This document shows positions 46,957-55,304 of a stretch of 64,000 bases of DNA, piece after piece (the stretch's first letter is position 1; the number at the start of each line of letters is the position of its first letter). A program made the translations under genes and the position numbers. Below the pieces are notes generated by a model that saw only the letters and a program-made list of their open reading frames with translations, was not told the origin of the DNA and searched no databases. The DNA comes from Ezakiella coagulans. Lineage in GTDB: Bacteria; Bacillota; Clostridia; Tissierellales; Peptoniphilaceae. The stretch covers positions 62,001 to 126,000 of the forward strand of contig NZ_QEKV01000003.1 in NCBI RefSeq assembly GCF_003096635.1, in the 5' to 3' direction.

Positions 46957-48684
46957 ATGAAAAACATAAAAAAATACTATAAATTAATCAAAAAATACAG
47001 ATATGCCCTCTTCTTTGCGCTCATTCTGAACATTTTGTCCGCTTACGGTTCAATTGTTCTTCCGAAGCTCATCGGAGAGATGGCGGACTTCGTAAAAAGC
47101 GGAACTTTGACAAAGGAGATTCTAATAAAAGATATATACATTCTCTCATTCATGTCGATATTTATCTATATTTCGGATGCAATATGGAATTATATAATCT
47201 TCAGAAACTACTACTATGTAAGCGCAAATCTCAAAAAAATGATTTTGAGTAAATCGCTTCTCCAAAGTCCGGTTTTTTTCAAAAGAAATACTATAAGCGA
47301 AATAATAAACAAGGCGACATCGGACACAATGCGCGTTTCGGATGTCGTGGGCTACGGATTTATGACCATCGTAGACGGTGCGATAATGCCTATTTTGATA
47401 TTTATTTGTATGGCAAGGATTTCAACTCTTTTGGCGCTCATTTCAATGGTTGCGCTTCCTGTTATGGTCTTTATAATTACAAAGATTTCAACGAGATATG
47501 ACCCGACTTACGAAGCATATCAAAGAAGTTTGGACACTTTGAACCAAAAGACAATCGAGGACATGAGTGCAATAAAAGTTATCAAAGCATTCGTTGTCGG
47601 CAAAGTTAAAAAAGAGAATTATCTCAAATCCGTCGACGACAATTTGGCAAAAGACCTTCGACTCACAAAGCTCACAGCGCTCTATATGCCTGTCACGGAA
47701 ATAGGAATCGGATTTTTCTCAATCATCGCTTTCATTGTGGGAGCATCGCTCATAAAGCACGGAAGTCTTTCTTACGGACAACTCGTGACCTTCTCACTCT
47801 ACCTCTATTTTCTCGAATGGCCTGCTTACGGTCTTTCGGATTTGATAGTTGTATTAAAAGAAGGAAACACATCTCTTAGAAGAATCGGAGAAATAATAGA
47901 CTATGATGACGACTTCAAAGAATACAAAGGCACTGAAAAAATTAAATCCATAGATAAAATCGAAATGAATAATGTTTATTTCTCATATCCGGGAAATGAC
48001 AGCTTTGAGCTGAAAAATATAAATCTTTCATTTCAAAAAGGAAAAAGATATGGAATTGTCGGAAAAACCGGAAGCGGCAAGACGAGTTTGTTGCGCGTTA
48101 TTATAAACGAATATCCGAATTTCAGCGGCCATGTTAAGATCAACGGCTCAGACATCAAGGAAATTTCACTCGATGATTTAAAGAAAAACATCGGATACGT
48201 ACCGCAGGAGCATTTTCTCTACTCGAAAACTATAAAAGAAAATATTGCTTTCTACAGAAATGCGACTGATACAGAAGTGGAAAATGCGATAAAAGTTTCC
48301 GACTTTGAAAAGGACATCGGCTCCCTTCCTCTCGGAGTACACACACTCTCGGGCGAGATGGGTGTTTCCCTCTCCGGCGGACAAAAGCAACGCGTCAGTC
48401 TGTCGCGTGCCGTCTTAAAAGACGTCGACATGCTCGTGCTTGACGACGTGCTTTCCGCAGTTGACAACAAGACCGAGCAAAACATTTTGGAAAATTTGGA
48501 AAAACTTATGGGTGACAAAATCGTCGTCATGTCGAGCCACAAAATAAGTGCAATAAAAGACTGCGACGAAATCATCGTGCTTGACGACGGAGCAATTTCC
48601 GAAATCGGAACTTATGACGAGCTCCTCAAAAATAAAGGCTGGTTCTATGAACAAGCCATGATTCAGGAGGTCAGCCATGAGTAA
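46957..48684 (+). CDS. ABC exporter half-transporter with degenerate catalytic site
   Basis: 575 residues. Six-helix membrane domain (to about 310) then ATPase: Walker A GKTGSGKTS, signature SLSGGQKQR and Walker B LVLDDVLSAVD, where the catalytic Glu is Asp. This is the pattern of the first subunit of heterodimeric exporters (TM287/EfrA/LmrC-like). It overlaps the second half-transporter by 8 nt, and together they would form one efflux pump of unknown substrate. Confidence 0.92.
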   Translation: MKNIKKYYKLIKKYRYALFFALILNILSAYGSIVLPKLIGEMADFVKSGTLTKEILIKDIYILSFMSIFIYISDAIWNYIIFRNYYYVSANLKKMILSKSLLQSPVFFKRNTISEIINKATSDTMRVSDVVGYGFMTIVDGAIMPILIFICMARISTLLALISMVALPVMVFIITKISTRYDPTYEAYQRSLDTLNQKTIEDMSAIKVIKAFVVGKVKKENYLKSVDDNLAKDLRLTKLTALYMPVTEIGIGFFSIIAFIVGASLIKHGSLSYGQLVTFSLYLYFLEWPAYGLSDLIVVLKEGNTSLRRIGEIIDYDDDFKEYKGTEKIKSIDKIEMNNVYFSYPGNDSFELKNINLSFQKGKRYGIVGKTGSGKTSLLRVIINEYPNFSGHVKINGSDIKEISLDDLKKNIGYVPQEHFLYSKTIKENIAFYRNATDTEVENAIKVSDFEKDIGSLPLGVHTLSGEMGVSLSGGQKQRVSLSRAVLKDVDMLVLDDVLSAVDNKTEQNILENLEKLMGDKIVVMSSHKISAIKDCDEIIVLDDGAISEIGTYDELLKNKGWFYEQAMIQEVSHE

Positions 48685-50458
48685 ACTTTATAACGAAAAA
48701 ACATTTAGAAAAGGCACACTGAAACTGATTTACAGAACTTTCAAATCAGTCAAGTGGTCGCTCATGTTGGGTGTTGTTCTCTCGATTGGAACCACTGCCC
48801 TGACACTTGTCACTCCGCTCTTTTTGCAAAAATTGATCGACAAGGAAATCGACGCGACAGTCGGAATAAAAGATGCGAAAAGCTTTTTCACAACTGCAGC
48901 AATATATCTTTTGATGATACTCTTGAGCAATGTGATCAGCTTTTTAAAACAATATCAACTGAAAAGAACTTCAAACAAGGCGAGCCATTTCTTGAGACGC
49001 GATTTGTACGACCACGCTCTGAACCTCCCGCTATCGTTCTTCGACAAAACACCCGTCGGAAAAATAAGCGGACGTATTGTCGGAGACGTCGAAGAAATAA
49101 AAAATATGTTCTTTCTCGGATTTGACGGAATGTTTTCCGCAATCTCCTTCATTCTCGCCTCGATAATTTATGTGCTCACAATCGACTATAGAGCGGCACT
49201 CATATTGACACTGCCAATTCCGATTTTAATTCTTCTTATCTATGTCTACAACAAATTTAGCGCAAAATATAATATCGAATATAGAAAAGGCGAATCGAAA
49301 TTAATTGCTGATCTTAATGAACATCTTCACGGCTCAGACATAATACGCGCATATGGCGTTTCAGAAGGCGTGAACGAAGAGTTTTCAAAGCTCAATCAAA
49401 AGCAATATAAAATCGGAACGAGAATGGAAATGTTTGACTCTTTCTTTTCGTTCAACATCTCAAACCTGCTTTCAAACATCTCTACTCTGTTAATCTTAAT
49501 CATTTCCGGATATTCATTTTTAAACGGTACAAATACAATTTCAATTGGATTTATGGTCGTTCTCTTGAACTACAACGGAAAAATTTACGATATGATTCAA
49601 GGAGTTTTGAGACGTATAAATGTCATTGAAAAGGCACTCGCATCGAGTCACCACTTGGTTGAATTTATGGAAGAAGAGCATGAATTTGATGGCGAAATTG
49701 AAATTGATGACGTAAAGGGCGATGTGGAACTTAAAGACGTTTCATTTTCATATATCAAGGGCAATCCTGTCCTACACAATATCGACATTAGTGCACCGCA
49801 CGGTTCAAAAACCGCAATCGTCGGCGACACCGGCTCTGGTAAAAGCTCTATTATAAACCTTATATTCCGCTTTTATAACCCGGATAGCGGTGTCATTTCG
49901 ATAGACGATACTGATATATCGAAACTGTCGAAAGAATCGTTTAGAAAGAAAATGGCACTTGTCCTTCAAGATCCGTTTATCTTCAATGACACTTTGAGAA
50001 ACAATGTAACACTCGGAGAAAAATTTACAGACGATGAAATAATAAATGCGATGAATCTTGCGGGCGGTGAAATGATTCTAAAGCGATTAAGAAAAGGTCT
50101 CGACACACACCTTAATGGTGAAGGCGTCGGACTCTCGCTCGGTGAAAAACAAATCGTCACGTTCGCACGCACTATCATTCGTGACCCGAAAATATTGGTG
50201 CTCGACGAAGCAACCGCATCGATCGACACCGAAACTGAAAAGCATATCGAAGAAGGACTTAACCACCTTATGGAAGGAAGAACCTCATTCATTATCGCTC
50301 ACCGTTTATCCACTATAAGACACTGCGACAATATAATTGTTCTTGAAAAAGGAAGAATTATAGAAATGGGTACGCACGACGAATTGATGGATAAAAAAGG
50401 AAAATACTTCTCTCTTGCGACAAAAGAAGAAGAAAAAGAAAAAGAACCTGAGAAATAA
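48677..50458 (+). CDS. ABC exporter half-transporter with catalytic Glu
   Basis: 593 residues. Membrane domain to about 330, then Walker A GDTGSGKSS, Walker B LVLDEATASID with the catalytic Glu and H-loop IIAHRLSTI. The signature is LSLGEKQ instead of LSGGQ. In heterodimeric exporters this noncanonical signature faces the partner's degenerate Walker B, so both halves of the inactive site are altered and the second site is intact. The C-terminus ends in a Glu/Lys tail. Last gene before a strong terminator. Confidence 0.92.
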   Translation: MSKLYNEKTFRKGTLKLIYRTFKSVKWSLMLGVVLSIGTTALTLVTPLFLQKLIDKEIDATVGIKDAKSFFTTAAIYLLMILLSNVISFLKQYQLKRTSNKASHFLRRDLYDHALNLPLSFFDKTPVGKISGRIVGDVEEIKNMFFLGFDGMFSAISFILASIIYVLTIDYRAALILTLPIPILILLIYVYNKFSAKYNIEYRKGESKLIADLNEHLHGSDIIRAYGVSEGVNEEFSKLNQKQYKIGTRMEMFDSFFSFNISNLLSNISTLLILIISGYSFLNGTNTISIGFMVVLLNYNGKIYDMIQGVLRRINVIEKALASSHHLVEFMEEEHEFDGEIEIDDVKGDVELKDVSFSYIKGNPVLHNIDISAPHGSKTAIVGDTGSGKSSIINLIFRFYNPDSGVISIDDTDISKLSKESFRKKMALVLQDPFIFNDTLRNNVTLGEKFTDDEIINAMNLAGGEMILKRLRKGLDTHLNGEGVGLSLGEKQIVTFARTIIRDPKILVLDEATASIDTETEKHIEEGLNHLMEGRTSFIIAHRLSTIRHCDNIIVLEKGRIIEMGTHDELMDKKGKYFSLATKEEEKEKEPEK

Positions 50459-50475
50459 TTCTCAGGTTCTTTTTT
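50444..50475 (+). terminator. Terminator of ABC exporter, overlapping the stop codon
   Basis: GAACCTGAG / CTCAGGTTC stem around an 8-nt loop followed by T6; the stop TAA lies in the loop. Confidence 0.92.
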
Positions 50476-50581
50476 CGTGATAAAAAATATACTAGGAGTT
50501 TAGGTGTTTAAGTCAAAATTTAAAAATTACATAGGGAAAATAATTTAACATCTCAACAATATTTAAACTCCGGAAAGTGGA

Positions 50582-51004
50582 TTACTCCGCAAGCTGTTTA
50601 CCCAAAGCAATACATTTTTCAATTGCTTCAGCGTCAGGATTGTCGTATGCTGCGAGCGAACCGATAAGATTGATTCCGTCATTTGTACATTCTTCAGCCC
50701 AATCTATCATCCATTCGCCTGTATTCCATTCATAGGAACCGAATATTGCAACCGGTTTTGTCTTTAATACAGGTTTTGCATCGTCAAAAAAAGGTCTGAA
50801 CTCTTCTTCTTCGAGTTCTTCAGCTCCCATTGCCGGACAACCGAGTGCAATTCTGTCAGCATCCAACAAATCCTTTTCGTCAACACCTTCGGAAAGATTT
50901 ATAAGTTTTGTCTCTGCACCGGCTTCAGCGGCTCCTTGTTGAATTGCTTCAGCCATTCTAGCGGTGTTTCCTGTTCCCGACCAATAAATTATTGTTACTC
51001 TCAT
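50582..51004 (-). CDS. Flavodoxin (first copy)
   Basis: 140 residues from the ATG at 51004, after AAGGAGGC. FMN-phosphate loop WSGTGNTARMAE, then GCPAMGAEELEE and FGSYEWNTGEWM (the ring-stacking region). Small acidic electron carrier that can replace ferredoxin. About half of the residues match the second flavodoxin 300 bp upstream. Its leader carries a GTTAG-N6-CTAAC dyad at 51025-51040. Confidence 0.94.
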   Translation of the reverse strand: MRVTIIYWSGTGNTARMAEAIQQGAAEAGAETKLINLSEGVDEKDLLDADRIALGCPAMGAEELEEEEFRPFFDDAKPVLKTKPVAIFGSYEWNTGEWMIDWAEECTNDGINLIGSLAAYDNPDAEAIEKCIALGKQLAE

Positions 51005-51023
51005 AATTGCCTCCTTAAACATC

Positions 51024-51041
51024 GGTTAGTCATTGCTAACT
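51024..51041. promoter_or_regulatory. Operator dyad AGTTAGC-N5-CTAACC, first flavodoxin
   Basis: GTTAG (51025-51029), six bases, CTAAC (51036-51040). Read on the minus strand it is AGTTAGCAATGACTAACC, between the -10 and the ribosome binding site, where binding should repress. The same 18-bp pattern occurs at 51846-51863. Confidence 0.6.
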
Positions 51042-51190
51042 GTATTAAGTATAGCATATAAAAATTTAGTTTTTTATATTTTATCACTGTTTAAAAAATA
51101 ATTTTATGAAATAATAAAATAAATTTATTGATGATTAATATGGAAGTTTTTATAATTCTTATCTACACCGGTTAACTTGCGTAATATTAA

Positions 51191-51218
51191 AAGTTCTTTA
51201 TTATTATATAAAGAACTT
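51191..51218. repeat. Perfect 10-bp inverted repeat of unknown role
   Basis: AAGTTCTTTA (51191-51200) and TAAAGAACTT (51209-51218) around an 8-nt loop. On the minus strand it is followed by TTTTAATATT, so it could be a weak terminator or a protein site. Confidence 0.5.
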
Positions 51219-51306
51219 CTCTATTATAAATGTGTAATAACTCAATTATTTAAAATAACATTCATAAGAACATCGCAAAACAAAATACTAAATTTCCAAT
51301 AAAAAA

Positions 51307-51324
51307 GCACCCCTTTCGGGATGC
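51307..51324 (-). terminator. Terminator of the second flavodoxin
   Basis: GCATCCC-GAAA-GGGGTGC hairpin with a GAAA tetraloop and T6 on the minus strand. Confidence 0.9.
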
Positions 51325-51332
51325 CTATAATC

Positions 51333-51752
51333 TTATTTTGCCAATTTTTCTCCGAGTGCTCTGCATTCTTCAAGTGCATCATCATCCGGATTGTCATAAG
51401 CTTTCAATGCTTCGATAGGAGTGATTCCATTTTCTTCCATTTCAGCTTTCCATGTTTCAATCCATTCGCCTTCGTTCCATGCATATGAACCGAAAATTGC
51501 AACTTTTTTATTTTTTAGTTCATCCATATTTTCTTCGAGATATGGTCTGAATGTTGTGTCTTCTATCTCTTCATCACCTTTTGCAGGACATCCGAGTGCT
51601 ACTGCATCTGCACTTGTGATATCTTCAGCAGTTGCATCATTTACATCTACCAAATTTGCTTCAGCACCTGCATTTTCAATACCTTCAACAATAGCATTTG
51701 CCATTGCTTCGGTGTTACCTGTTTCTGTGTAATAAATTACGCTAACTTTCAT
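51333..51752 (-). CDS. Flavodoxin (second copy)
   Basis: 139 residues. FMN loop YTETGNTEAMANAI (Thr/Glu variant of the usual TGNTE), GCPAKGDEEIED and FGSYAWNEGEWI. Ends in DDDALEECRALGEKLAK, like the first copy. AAGGAGGAAG precedes the ATG. It has its own promoter and terminator and is divergent from the AraC-type gene. Confidence 0.95.
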   Translation of the reverse strand: MKVSVIYYTETGNTEAMANAIVEGIENAGAEANLVDVNDATAEDITSADAVALGCPAKGDEEIEDTTFRPYLEENMDELKNKKVAIFGSYAWNEGEWIETWKAEMEENGITPIEALKAYDNPDDDALEECRALGEKLAK

Positions 51753-51791
51753 AGTCTTCCTCCTTGTATATCAATGAAATTGTTCATTCTT

Positions 51792-51820
51792 ATTATACAA
51801 TAGTTATACCCATTTCTCAA
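51792..51820 (-). promoter_or_regulatory. Promoter of the second flavodoxin
   Basis: Minus-strand -35 TTGAGA (51815-51820), 17-bp spacer, perfect -10 TATAAT (51792-51797). Confidence 0.72.
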
Positions 51821-51845
51821 GTCAATAAACATAAATATTTTTAAA

Positions 51846-51863
51846 AGTTAGCCCTCTCTAACC
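51846..51863. promoter_or_regulatory. Operator dyad AGTTAGC-N5-CTAACC between flavodoxin and araC-type gene
   Basis: Plus-strand AGTTAGCCCTCTCTAACC, dyad GTTAG (51847-51851) and CTAAC (51858-51862). It abuts the -35 of the AraC-type gene and lies about 26 bp upstream of the -35 of the flavodoxin, so one site can control both divergent promoters. Confidence 0.6.
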
Positions 51864-51892
51864 TTGAAAAATTTTTAATTCTAATATATAAT
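51864..51892 (+). promoter_or_regulatory. Promoter of the AraC-type regulator
   Basis: Plus-strand -35 TTGAAA (51864-51869), 17-bp spacer, -10 TATAAT (51887-51892). Confidence 0.78.
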
Positions 51893-51926
51893 ATATGTAT
51901 AGACTATGAGAGGAGGGTTTTATGCT

Positions 51927-52571
51927 ATGAATTATTTGGCAATCAGTCAACTTTTAAGACCGGAAACATATTTTCTATGCAAAGAAAAACTCGATGAAGA
52001 GTTGTCAAACATAAACAACGAAGAAGATCTAAGATTGCATATAACGGAATTAAACACTTTCCTTTATACAACTTATGTCGTTAAATACCAGAAAAATTAT
52101 AATCATACATTTGTAAATAATAGAGAAAGAATATTAAATGCAAAAGGAGATGAAGAACTACGAGAAATTTCAAATTCAATCCTTGACTCATACAAGGAAA
52201 TTTCAGACGAAGTTCTTCAAAACAATGATGATAAATTAATTCGAGAAGTTATAAATGAAATAAATGAAAATTACTTTAACAAGGTCACGTTGAAACAAAT
52301 ATCAGACACGCACAATGTCACAGAAAACTATTTGTGCAGACTTTTCAGTGAAAAAACTGGCTACAGATTTTGCGAATATCTAAACTCGCTACGTGTAAAA
52401 AAAGCTAAAGAAATGCTTATAGAGGGCTCAAAGAGCCTCGATTATATAAGCGATGTGTGCGGCTTCAGCAGCCAATCTCATTTCTCCGTCACATTTAAGA
52501 AATACTACAATATTTCCCCTGGAAAGTATAAACTTGCAATCAAAAATCAAAAGATGAAACAAATACTCTAG
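51927..52571 (+). CDS. AraC-family transcriptional regulator
   Basis: 214 residues from the ATG at 51927, ten bases after AGGAGGG. The last ~100 residues are the two helix-turn-helix AraC domain (TLKQISDTHNVTENYLCRLF and SLDYISDVCGFSSQSHFS...KYYNISPGKY). The N-terminal ~110 residues are helical and match no known sensor domain. Divergent from flavodoxin with a shared dyad; a role in flavodoxin control is likely by position only. Confidence 0.9.
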   Translation: MNYLAISQLLRPETYFLCKEKLDEELSNINNEEDLRLHITELNTFLYTTYVVKYQKNYNHTFVNNRERILNAKGDEELREISNSILDSYKEISDEVLQNNDDKLIREVINEINENYFNKVTLKQISDTHNVTENYLCRLFSEKTGYRFCEYLNSLRVKKAKEMLIEGSKSLDYISDVCGFSSQSHFSVTFKKYYNISPGKYKLAIKNQKMKQIL

Positions 52572-52594
52572 AAGCCCAAAAGGCTTCTTTTTTT
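52570..52594 (+). terminator. Terminator of the AraC-type gene
   Basis: AGAAGCC-CAAA-AGGCTTCT hairpin with T7 starting at the stop codon. Confidence 0.9.
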
Positions 52595-52625
52595 GTATTT
52601 CGAATTACATAAACACATCAAAAAA

Positions 52626-52647
52626 GACCCCACAGTCTTGTGGAGCC
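52626..52647 (-). terminator. Terminator of the rnf operon
   Basis: GGCTCCACA / TGTGGGGTC stem (minus strand, with G-T pairs) around AGAC, followed by T6. Confidence 0.82.
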
Positions 52648-52654
52648 TTTTTAC

Positions 52655-53560
52655 TTAAGCGTTAGTTGTTTCTTCCGCTTTTTCTTCTTTAGCTTTTTCA
52701 GCAGCTTGTTGTGCTTTTTTTGCCTTTAATGCTTCGATTTCTTCCGGAGTTAAAACTTTCTTCGGTTTTTCCGGACGATCGTCGTGAATTGTCTTCATCG
52801 GACAATTCTTAACGCATGTCTTACAGTCGATACATCCGGAGTAATCGATGTGAGCCAAGTTGTTTTCGAACTTGATTGTTTGTTTCGGACATTTCTTTAC
52901 ACAGATTTGACATCCGATACAGCCAACTTTACAGTTTTCTCTAACTGTTTTACCCTTGTCTTGTGAAGCACACTTGATAACGGTATGTCTGTCATAAGGC
53001 ATAAGTTCGATAATTTTCTTCGGACAAATCACAACACATTTATTACATGCTTTACATTTGTCTTTAATAATGTGAGCAACTCCGTTTACCATTTCAATTG
53101 CATCGAACGGACAAACGTCTTTACATGTTCCACATCCTAAGCAGCCATATGAGCAAGCTTTGTTTCCGCCGCCGATTTGTGCCATATATCTGCAGTCTTT
53201 AATACCGTAGTATTTATATTTATCTTTTGCAAGATCGCAAGTTCCGTTACATCTTACAACGGCAACTTGTCTTACAACTTCTCCGGCTTCAGAGCCTAAA
53301 ATTGCAGCAACTTTTTGTGCAACGGCATTTCCACCAATTGGACAAGCATTTGTTGGGGCTTTCCCTTCTGCTATAGCGTTTGCAAGTCCTTCGCATCCCG
53401 GAAATCCGCAAGCACCACAGTTTGCACCTGGCAAAACACCGAGAATGTTTCCGACAACCGGATTCATCTTAACTGCAAAAACCTTTGATGCAATCGACAA
53501 TAAAACACCGAACAATAAGCCCAAAACTCCAAGAACTAAAACAGGTTTTAAAATTTCCAT
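52655..53560 (-). CDS. rnfB: Rnf complex subunit B (ferredoxin-like, multi-cluster)
   Basis: 301 residues. N-terminal membrane segment, then the Cys motif GANCGACGFPGCEGLA and four CxxCxxC[M]xxCP-type clusters (CLGCGTCKDVCP, CKACNKCVVICP, CIGCQICVKKCP, CIDCKTCVKNCP). Takes electrons from reduced ferredoxin at the cytoplasmic face. The last ~30 residues are Lys/Ala/Glu-rich, likely disordered. Last gene of the rnf operon. Confidence 0.95.
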   Translation of the reverse strand: MEILKPVLVLGVLGLLFGVLLSIASKVFAVKMNPVVGNILGVLPGANCGACGFPGCEGLANAIAEGKAPTNACPIGGNAVAQKVAAILGSEAGEVVRQVAVVRCNGTCDLAKDKYKYYGIKDCRYMAQIGGGNKACSYGCLGCGTCKDVCPFDAIEMVNGVAHIIKDKCKACNKCVVICPKKIIELMPYDRHTVIKCASQDKGKTVRENCKVGCIGCQICVKKCPKQTIKFENNLAHIDYSGCIDCKTCVKNCPMKTIHDDRPEKPKKVLTPEEIEALKAKKAQQAAEKAKEEKAEETTNA

Positions 53561-53570
53561 TATAAACCTC

Positions 53571-54143
53571 CTATACTAATCCTGCAAAGCCTGTGAAAGC
53601 GATACTCATAAGACCTGCAGCAATAAGTGCAAGAGGGAATCCCTTTAGTGGCTTTGGAACGTCAATAAGTTCAAGTCTTTCTCTGAGCGAACTCATAAGA
53701 ATGAGTGCGAGTCCGAAACCGATTGAAGCACCGAGTGCGTTTGCAACGGTTTTGAAAAGGCTATAGTCATTTTGAATGTTTATGATTGCAACACCGAGAA
53801 CCACACAGTTCGTTGTAATAAGTGGTAAGAAAACACCCATTGCTTGATAAAGTGCAGGTGATAATTTCTTTATAACCATTTCTACAAATTGTACCAAACT
53901 TGCAATGACAAGAATAAATACAATGGTTTGCAAATATTGCAAGTTATATACGTCAAGTATTGCTTTTTGTATGCCCCATGTGATGACAGAAGCAATTGTA
54001 ACAACGAATGTTACAGCTGCAGCCATACCGGTTGCAGTTTCAACTTTTGAAGAAACACCAAGGAATGGACATATTCCCAAAAATTGACTGAATACATAGT
54101 TATTTACAAAAATTGTTGAAATAATAATTTGAAATGCGTTCAT
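53571..54143 (-). CDS. rnfA: Rnf complex subunit A
   Basis: 190 residues, six membrane segments. Conserved NNYVFSQFLGICPFLGVS and the second-half TTNCVVLGVAI with the Cys ligating a membrane [2Fe-2S] cluster shared with RnfE. Part of the Na+ or H+ channel. Three nt after rnfE. Confidence 0.95.
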   Translation of the reverse strand: MNAFQIIISTIFVNNYVFSQFLGICPFLGVSSKVETATGMAAAVTFVVTIASVITWGIQKAILDVYNLQYLQTIVFILVIASLVQFVEMVIKKLSPALYQAMGVFLPLITTNCVVLGVAIINIQNDYSLFKTVANALGASIGFGLALILMSSLRERLELIDVPKPLKGFPLALIAAGLMSIAFTGFAGLV

Positions 54144-54145
54144 AC

Positions 54146-54739
54146 TTATGCCTCTTTCCTTTGTTTAAATGCATTAAGTGCAAAAATCATAAGTCCCAAA
54201 ATGATGAATGCTCCCGGTGGCATTGCAAAAAGTTTCATCGGATTGAATCCCGGAAGAACAGTATATCCCAAAAGTTTTCCCGAGCCGATTAATTCTCTGA
54301 AGAATGCTAGAATTACAATTGCCACTAAATATCCGAATCCGTTTGAGAATCCGTCAACGATTGATGGGAAAATTGTATTCTTTGATGCAAAGCTTTCAGC
54401 TCTTGCCAAAATCAAACAGTTAACAACAATCAAAGGAATAAACAGTCCAAGTGATGCGTAAACTGCCGGAACGTATGCGTTTAAGAACATATCTACGAGT
54501 GTAACGAAAGTTGCGATAACAACAATGTAAATAGGAATTCTGATCTTGCTTGGAACAACTTTTCTGATGAGAGAAATTGTCAAGTTGGACAATGTTGTAA
54601 CAAATATAACTGCAAGTCCCATTGCGATTGCGTTTTGAATATTTATTGAAACAGCAAGAACTGAACATAAACCTATAAGTTGAACAAGAACTGGATTGTT
54701 ATTAACAATACCATCTTTTATAATCTTTTTATAATTCAT
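54146..54739 (-). CDS. rnfE: Rnf complex subunit E
   Basis: 197 residues from the ATG at 54739, after AAGGAGA. Six membrane segments; NPVLVQLIGLCSVLAVS and VVNCLILARAESFAS are the RnfE/NqrD counterparts of the RnfA motifs. Forms the membrane core with RnfA. Overlaps rnfG by 11 nt. Confidence 0.94.
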   Translation of the reverse strand: MNYKKIIKDGIVNNNPVLVQLIGLCSVLAVSINIQNAIAMGLAVIFVTTLSNLTISLIRKVVPSKIRIPIYIVVIATFVTLVDMFLNAYVPAVYASLGLFIPLIVVNCLILARAESFASKNTIFPSIVDGFSNGFGYLVAIVILAFFRELIGSGKLLGYTVLPGFNPMKLFAMPPGAFIILGLMIFALNAFKQRKEA

Positions 54740-55304
54740 TTTCAATCTCCTTGTATGTGTCAATAGCTAAGTTTACAGCTGCGATTACACCTCTGCTGCT
54801 GACGGTTGAACCCGTAATTTTTTCAACATCTTGAGCATCTTTTTTTGTTGCAACCAACTTAACATTTTCAGTAGCACTTAAATCATTAAATTCGGCTTGG
54901 AAATCTTCATTTTCAATTTTTGTACCGATATCAGGAGTTTCTTTGTGTTTTAAGACTTTTATAGCAACGATTTTGCCCTCTTTAACACCGGTCATGATTG
55001 TGATATCTCCACCGTATCCGCCGCCGTTTGTCGTGATAAGAACACCTACAGTAGCTCCGCCTTTTTCAGCTTTAACAACATCCACAAGTTTGTTATTTGT
55101 CTTTTGAAGTTCAGCCAATTTGTCAGCTTCGATAGATACAAATTCGTCGGCATCTTCAATCAATTCTCTGTATGCTCTTTCAGTTTGTTCTTTTTCTCTT
55201 TGTTCAATTATTGGGGCTGTAACTTTATTTGTAAATCCAAGAATGCCAGCCGCAAAAACAGAAAACAAAAGTAAGATAATACCTAATTTAATAGTTTCTT
55301 TCAT
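54729..55304 (-). CDS. rnfG: Rnf complex subunit G (flavoprotein)
   Basis: 191 residues. One N-terminal membrane segment, then an outside FMN domain with the covalent flavin motif TGSTVSS (Thr carries FMN; most homologues read SGAT). The family passes electrons between RnfD and the other subunits. ATG overlaps the rnfD stop. Confidence 0.93.
   Translation of the reverse strand: MKETIKLGIILLLFSVFAAGILGFTNKVTAPIIEQREKEQTERAYRELIEDADEFVSIEADKLAELQKTNNKLVDVVKAEKGGATVGVLITTNGGGYGGDITIMTGVKEGKIVAIKVLKHKETPDIGTKIENEDFQAEFNDLSATENVKLVATKKDAQDVEKITGSTVSSRGVIAAVNLAIDTYKEIENEL

Larger units (their letters stand above)
51005..51300. other. Intergenic region between the flavodoxins
   Basis: Contains a possible -10 (TATACT at 51048-51053, minus strand, with a poor -35), a regulatory dyad close to the flavodoxin start, and a 10-bp perfect inverted repeat at 51191-51218. 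The rest is AT-rich and I see no gene. Confidence 0.5.

Noticed and set aside
51906-51926. Upstream ATG for the AraC-type gene
   Set aside because: It would place the ribosome binding site inside the coding region; the ATG at 51927 has AGGAGGG upstream.
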